DNA of 64,000 bases from Thalassococcus sp. S3. GTDB taxonomy: Bacteria; Pseudomonadota; Alphaproteobacteria; Rhodobacterales; Rhodobacteraceae. The notes under the pieces are model-generated. The model worked only from the letters and a program-made list of their open reading frames with translations. It was not told the origin of the DNA and ran no database searches. Both the position numbers and the translations under genes were made by a program. Where the stretch lies: contig NZ_CP022303.1 in the NCBI RefSeq assembly GCF_004216475.1, forward strand, positions 1,550,001-1,614,000. The letters run 5' to 3'. Of this stretch, positions 59,472-64,000 are shown piece after piece. The stretch's first letter is position 1, and each line of letters starts with the position of its first letter.

Positions 59472-62400
59472 CTATGCGCTTTCGGCGGTGGGCGGATCTG
59501 ACAGCTCTGCCAGAAGGAGGCGGGCATCGTGCCATTCGGCAAAGTCCGCATTTTCCGGGATATGTCGCATGCCGTCCGCGAGCGCTGCGCTTGCCTCACG
59601 GACGCGGCCTTGTTCGCGGCGCAGCAGCGCCAGATCGAGCCCGGCCCGAAGGGACAGCAGCCACGTCTGATTGGCATTCGCCTGCGCCAAGGCCTGCATC
59701 AGCAGGTCTTCGCGTTCCGCGACCGCAGCAGGCGTCTGGCGCAAAAGCACGTTGGCCTTGATCCGGAGGAGTTCGGGGTCAAAAAAGCGTTCGCCTGTTT
59801 CGGCTGTGATCGCCAGCGTCCTGTCGATCATCGTGATCGCCGGCTGCGGCGCGCCACGATCAGTGGAGGCTTCGGCCAGCCACGATATCGCCGCCGGACG
59901 GGCCAATTCAGCGCCCGTGTCGAGATAGGCGTTGAACCCGTGTTCGAGAAGATCCAGGCCCTTGGCGTTGCCCAACCGCTCCAGCGCGCGCCCCAGGAAC
60001 ATTTCGGCTTGCGCGTGCCATTGGGCAAATCCCCGGCCTTCCGACAGATCGAGCGCCACCATCGCATGCTGCCGGGTGGTTTCGAAATCACGCCGGAACC
60101 CGTGCATGCCAGTGATGAAGATCCGCGCAAAGGCGATCCCGAATTCATGCATCTGGCTTTCCGACAGCCGCGTGGCCTCGGCGGCTGCGCTATCGGCCTC
60201 GTGATAGCGGCCCATCAAGGTGAATGCCCATGTCAGATAGGCGTAACTTGATACCGATATGTTCAAACCGAAGCGCAGGCGCTGTTCGCCGATGGGCGCC
60301 TCTTGATGCCGGGCAACGGCGCGCCGCAGATGGGTGCAGGCATCGCCCATTTGCCCGCGGTAGAAGCAGACGACACCGGTCATGTAATCGGCGGCTGCCT
60401 GGCCCGCGCGGTCGTTGGCCTGCGTTGCGTGCCGGGCCACTTCCGCCCCGATCTCGGCCGCTGTTTCGATATCCGCGCGCACGACGTGATTGCCCCAGTG
60501 GCCCCAAAGAAGCTGTGACATGTCGAGATCGGTTTCCTCGGATCCGGGCAAATCACGGGCCCGGTCGTAAACCCGGCGCACCTCCCCCGCTGCAAAGCCA
60601 CGGGTTGCCAGAAGCTGCGGACCGAGTTGGATCAGCAGGCGGCGTTCAAGGGCGGGATCGGGCGCATCGTCCAACCGGAGGAGGGCGAGGGCCTTGCGAA
60701 AATGCTCGGCCGCCTCGCGGTGGGCCGAGATCTGGGCCGCCTGCCGACCTGCCGCTTCGAGAAAAGTCACGGCTTTCTGGGGGGCGCCGCCCAGCTCGTA
60801 GTGATAGGCGATGATTTCCGGCGCGCTCAGCAGCTTGTCGCGGTCACGATGTTCGAGGGCGTAGGCGATGCGGTGATGACACTCTGTGCGCACATCGCGC
60901 AGGCAGGCCTGATAGACGAATTCCTGAAGCAGGGCGTGCTTGAATTCGTAGCGCGCATAAGGGGGGCGCCCGATCTGAAAGACAAGCTGCGCCGCCTGCA
61001 GATTGCGCAAACGTGCGTCAAGCTCGGCCTCTTCCAGATCCACGACTTGTTTGAGCAAGGCAAATTCAAAGCTGGGGCCAATGATGGCTGCCACCTGAAG
61101 GATATCGCGCATCTCGGGAAACTGGTCGAGGCGCGACATCAGCGACGCCTGCAGCGTCTCGGGAACCGCGCGATCCTGTCCGATGGTCTGGGAAAGCTCC
61201 TCAAGATAGAGGGGAATGCCGGAGGCGCGGCGCACGGTCTCGTCGATCACATCGCGGCTGAGCCCAGGATCGCACCGGGCATCGAGAATCTGACGCGATT
61301 GATATTTTGAGAGCCGGTCCAGCGCGATCTGGTCGGTGCAGGACAGGCCCTCAAGATCCGTGCGCGATGTGACGAGCATCAGTGCCGCTTGTCCCGGGAT
61401 GCGGTCGGCGAGGGCCTGCAGGGTCCGAAGGCTCGTAGGGTCGAACCAATGCGCATCCTCGACAATCAAGAGCGTGGGACTGCGCGACATGCTGCGCGCC
61501 AAGCCGTAAAGCACCGCGTCGATCATGTCCTCCGGCTTGGCGTTGGGGGGAAGGGAAGGGGCCCCGGGCACGGTTTGGCAAAGAAGGTCGCGCAGGCGGT
61601 CGCGGTAGACGGCTTTGCGCGGCGTTTTCAAAGGGTCTGATGAGAACCAAAGATCAAGCGCGCCGGGGTCCACCGCCCCGCCGCCAGCCGGTTTAAGTTG
61701 TAAAAGATGCGTCAGGCAGGCCGTGAACGGCGCAAGCGCGGTCTGCATGTGATGAGGGGAGCCGTGAATGTGAATGATGGTCACAGGGCGCGGTGTGAGC
61801 GCGTTTTGCGCCTCATGAAGCAGGCGGGATTTGCCGATCCCGGGCTCCCCCAGAACGGCAAGTGTCTGTCCATCGCCAGAGAGAGCCTGCGCCCAATGAT
61901 GCTGGATCTGCTCAAGCTCGCTTTGGCGACCGACAAAATGCGTCAGGCTCGCATCGGCCCGGCTGGCTTCGAACCGATTGTGAAAATTCCGCTCGCCGAC
62001 GATGCGCAGGGCCGGTGGTGTCGTACCCTCTGCGGGGGCCGTCTCGAAATCCGCGCCTGCCATGGCGGCGGCCTCGGCCGAGACAAGCAGGGTGCCGTCC
62101 TGGGCCTGATGTTCCAGATCTGCCGCGGTGAGGATCGGCTGGCCGGTCAGGTTGGGCGGGCCGTCCGGGTGATGAGGATCGGTGCGGATCAGCACCTCGC
62201 TATAAGCCACGCCGCATCTGAGCGTAAATGCCGGATCCGCGCCATCCCGGTTGTCTTGTGCCGCGGATCTGAGCAGGTCCAGACAGGCGCGGACGGCGCG
62301 GGCGGGATCGTGTTCGTCAGCCCGGGGATATCCGAAGGCGGCCACGATCCGGTCGGTATATCTCTGGATGATGCGCCCGGCATGAGCCTTTGTGGCCAAC

Positions 62401-63293
62401 TCAACCATAGCGTGAAACTGGTCGGAGCCATCGGCAAGCGTTTCAGGGTCGCCACCGGTGTCGAATGCCTTTGCATTGGTCCAGCCAAAGCATGCAATTG
62501 CGAGGTTGCGTTTTTCAGTGGCCGCACTTGCGATTTCCGTAGAGGCGGTACCCTTTTTGCGTGGCCCCGGTGTCTGCGCGCGGATGCGCTCGGCCAGGGA
62601 TTTCGTCTCGTCCGAAGGTTCGACGTCCAGTTCGCGCCGCAGCGCGTCCTGACAGCGACTGTACTGCCTCAGCGCTTCGGACCGGTTGCCGGCATCCATC
62701 GCGACCTGCATCAAGGCCTGATGCGCGTCCTCGATCGTGGGGTCGATCTCAAGCACGACCTTGGCCGTTTTCGAAATCTCCCCTGCGGTACCTTGCGCAA
62801 GTTCGTCGCGCAAAACACGTCGCGCGCAGGACAATGCGGCGTCCCGATGCCGCTCCCGTTCCATCCTAAGCCAGCTTTCGAACGGATCGGACTGGATGGT
62901 CAGGCCCTTGAAAAAAGGCCCATTATATAGGATAATCGCTGTTTTCGGATCGGTCTGCGCAGAGTGCCAGAAGAGATGCGTGTCGATCTGAACATCACCG
63001 CGCTCTAGGTGAAGCAGGCCACCCTTGGACCGCACGGCAAGCCCCTCATGCCCGGTCAGTCCGCGACGCAGAACGGACAATTCCTGACGCAGACTGGCGC
63101 GTGCCTGAGCCTCGCCGCTCTGCGCCCAGAGAAGCGTCGCAACCTCTTCGCGCGCCTTTCCGGTGTCGGGATATTGCGACAGATAGCCGAGCAGGGCCCA
63201 CGACTTTCGGGTGGGCAGGTTGATCTGCATCCCGTCACTGGTCGACAGGGTGTAGCCCCCGAGCAGATCGAGACGCAGGCGTTTTTCGGACAT
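59472..63293 (-). CDS. BTAD / degenerate cyclase / AAA / TPR regulator (1273 aa)
   Basis: A very large regulator. A winged-helix DNA-binding domain (about residues 5-90, INLPTRKSWALLGYLSQYPD) and BTAD helices (about 100-240) are followed by a class III cyclase-like domain (about 262-420), an AAA ATPase with Walker A GEPGIGKSRLL at about 482-492, and C-terminal TPR helices (about 790-1260). In the cyclase part the first metal Asp is Gly (IACFGWT, residue 270) while the second is kept (YTDRIV, residue 314), so catalysis is doubtful. ATG 63293 (MSEKRLRLD) is chosen. Divergent from an unknown gene, its probable target. Confidence 0.85.
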   Translation of the reverse strand: MSEKRLRLDLLGGYTLSTSDGMQINLPTRKSWALLGYLSQYPDTGKAREEVATLLWAQSGEAQARASLRQELSVLRRGLTGHEGLAVRSKGGLLHLERGDVQIDTHLFWHSAQTDPKTAIILYNGPFFKGLTIQSDPFESWLRMERERHRDAALSCARRVLRDELAQGTAGEISKTAKVVLEIDPTIEDAHQALMQVAMDAGNRSEALRQYSRCQDALRRELDVEPSDETKSLAERIRAQTPGPRKKGTASTEIASAATEKRNLAIACFGWTNAKAFDTGGDPETLADGSDQFHAMVELATKAHAGRIIQRYTDRIVAAFGYPRADEHDPARAVRACLDLLRSAAQDNRDGADPAFTLRCGVAYSEVLIRTDPHHPDGPPNLTGQPILTAADLEHQAQDGTLLVSAEAAAMAGADFETAPAEGTTPPALRIVGERNFHNRFEASRADASLTHFVGRQSELEQIQHHWAQALSGDGQTLAVLGEPGIGKSRLLHEAQNALTPRPVTIIHIHGSPHHMQTALAPFTACLTHLLQLKPAGGGAVDPGALDLWFSSDPLKTPRKAVYRDRLRDLLCQTVPGAPSLPPNAKPEDMIDAVLYGLARSMSRSPTLLIVEDAHWFDPTSLRTLQALADRIPGQAALMLVTSRTDLEGLSCTDQIALDRLSKYQSRQILDARCDPGLSRDVIDETVRRASGIPLYLEELSQTIGQDRAVPETLQASLMSRLDQFPEMRDILQVAAIIGPSFEFALLKQVVDLEEAELDARLRNLQAAQLVFQIGRPPYARYEFKHALLQEFVYQACLRDVRTECHHRIAYALEHRDRDKLLSAPEIIAYHYELGGAPQKAVTFLEAAGRQAAQISAHREAAEHFRKALALLRLDDAPDPALERRLLIQLGPQLLATRGFAAGEVRRVYDRARDLPGSEETDLDMSQLLWGHWGNHVVRADIETAAEIGAEVARHATQANDRAGQAAADYMTGVVCFYRGQMGDACTHLRRAVARHQEAPIGEQRLRFGLNISVSSYAYLTWAFTLMGRYHEADSAAAEATRLSESQMHEFGIAFARIFITGMHGFRRDFETTRQHAMVALDLSEGRGFAQWHAQAEMFLGRALERLGNAKGLDLLEHGFNAYLDTGAELARPAAISWLAEASTDRGAPQPAITMIDRTLAITAETGERFFDPELLRIKANVLLRQTPAAVAEREDLLMQALAQANANQTWLLSLRAGLDLALLRREQGRVREASAALADGMRHIPENADFAEWHDARLLLAELSDPPTAESA

Positions 63294-63367
63294 GTCCAGA
63301 AACCCCCGCATTTCGGACAAAAATGGTCTCTGCCGCCAGCGCGCGCCGATACAATCTATGCGAGTGT

Positions 63368-63440
63368 GGCGGATTTTGCAATTTTTTTATGGTCGGAAAA
63401 TATCCCGCAGCCAAGGCAGCAAATCATCAAAAAATCCGCC
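63368..63440. promoter_or_regulatory. 10-bp inverted repeat in divergent promoter
   Basis: GGCGGATTTT (63368-63377) and AAAATCCGCC (63431-63440) are perfect inverted arms 53 bp apart in the 200-bp AT-rich gap between the BTAD regulator and the last gene. A looped or two-site operator for the regulator is possible. Confidence 0.4.
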
Positions 63441-63493
63441 AGGTGCGCCTGTGTTTCGGGTCAGGGCGGAGAATGCAGAGAACAGGGGGAAAT

Positions 63494-64000
63494 ATGGCAC
63501 TTGATCGGTCTTCACATAGCGGATTGCAGGTGGGCGGTGACACATGGAAGGATGTCGACACTGCTTTGGACACGCTTGAACGGAACGGACTGGAACGATC
63601 TGCCGACACCAGGCAAGCCGGCCTTGTCCGCGAGATCGTCGAAGCGATGCAGGCCTCTTCGAAGGCGATATCATTCGATGATGTGCGGGATCTGATCGAA
63701 AACATCCGGTTCCGGCTGGCGTCGATCCACGCGATGTCGGATCTGAATATCGGCCGCTACGATTGCGACTACTTCGATCCGAATACCGGGCTTGAGCCGC
63801 GTATCGGCACAACCGATCCGTCCCGCAGATCGGAGTATTGGGCCTTTTTGCATCCACATGATGTGTGGGACGCGGAATGGGTGCAGACCTCGGTTGGTCA
63901 GCCAAGCGACGCCATCGCGCCGCGGGCCGGTGCGATCTTTCCGTTTCGCGGTGAATGCGCGGGTGCGTTTCAGCTTACGGTCTATTGGGGGCTTCTGAAC
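63494..64000 (+). CDS. Unrecognised protein, N-terminal 169 residues (3' end outside window)
   Basis: Translated directly: it begins MALDRSSHSGLQVGGDTWKD at ATG 63494, with GGGGGAA just upstream, and stays open to the edge. The visible part is acidic, soluble and mixed helix/strand. It has an early helical region (REIVEAMQASSKAISFDDVR) and a later Asp/Tyr-rich part (GRYDCDYFDPNTGLEPRIGT). No signal peptide and no family that I recognise. It is divergent from the large BTAD regulator, the classic place for that regulator's target. Confidence 0.7.
   Translation, partial: MALDRSSHSGLQVGGDTWKDVDTALDTLERNGLERSADTRQAGLVREIVEAMQASSKAISFDDVRDLIENIRFRLASIHAMSDLNIGRYDCDYFDPNTGLEPRIGTTDPSRRSEYWAFLHPHDVWDAEWVQTSVGQPSDAIAPRAGAIFPFRGECAGAFQLTVYWGLLN

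Noticed and set aside
1..64000. CRISPR arrays, insertion sequences, prophage or integrase genes
   Set aside because: None found: no regularly spaced repeats, no transposase or integrase motifs, no terminal inverted repeats with target duplications.

Overview
The window is high-GC, densely coded DNA that looks like a chromosome segment of a marine alphaproteobacterium of the Roseobacter group (Rhodobacterales). This rests on established family distribution: a PutA without a ribbon-helix-helix domain next to a divergent Lrp-type PutR, DUF3572 and DUF983 proteins, a short MetF with divergent MetR, a carnitine-to-betaine gene set and a non-pyrrolysine MttB homologue. I see no phage, insertion sequence, integrase, CRISPR array or conjugation genes, so the window reads as core chromosome with some lineage-specific insertions.

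Layout. 1-5.2 kb: two transporters (BASS partial, SLC13), YebC, a small conserved protein, a gene-free stretch with hairpins, YgfZ. 5.2-12.4 kb: a GT2 glycosyltransferase, an MsbA-like exporter, two PLP aminotransferases, an SMP-30-like protein and a crotonase. 12.5-19.2 kb: valS with an unusual in-frame repeat insertion, then an orphan CoxL-like molybdopterin subunit overlapping a DUF2235 hydrolase. 19.2-26.3 kb: a non-coding stretch with a 53-bp direct repeat, a thioesterase, metF/metR with a MetR box, GNAT, tandem CurA-like reductases, a repeat-built Cys-containing ORF and an inositol monophosphatase. 26.3-32.1 kb: GFA/rhomboid pair, putA/putR with a 15-bp palindrome, a TPR protein. 32.1-38 kb: tRNA-Leu(UAA), two copies of a twin-hairpin repeat, metG, MFS, YceI and a Tas-like aldo/keto reductase.

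37.2-40.9 kb is a carnitine catabolic module: a GlxA/CdhR-like regulator, a BKACE enzyme (dehydrocarnitine cleavage) and a carnitine dehydrogenase fused to a betainyl-CoA thioesterase. Together these would convert L-carnitine to glycine betaine. Between the two enzyme genes, on the opposite strand, is a tRNA-Tyr(GUA)-like sequence with an intact acceptor stem and anticodon arm but no recognisable D-arm. 41-45.2 kb holds an XRE regulator, fatty acid desaturase, EamA transporter, Nudix and DUF983 genes. 45.4-47.4 kb has an EF-hand protein and a sigma / membrane protein / CnrX-like sensor operon.

47.4-55.1 kb has two diguanylate cyclases. One has a receiver lacking the phosphoacceptor Asp. The other is an HNOBA-GGDEF protein translationally coupled to an H-NOX protein in which the usual haem-ligand His is Pro. 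Between them are DUF3572, HAD, an MttB homologue and DUF4153. 55.3-59.4 kb is an Att-type ABC operon (ATPase, large FtsX permease, AttH-like lipocalin). 59.5-64 kb holds a 1273-aa BTAD / degenerate cyclase / AAA / TPR regulator, divergent from an unrecognised gene that runs off the window.

Best candidates for something undescribed: the D-armless tRNA-Tyr-like element, the ligand-less H-NOX/HNOBA-DGC pair, the Cys-repeat ORF at 24.9-25.35 kb, and the repeat-flanked insertion in ValS.
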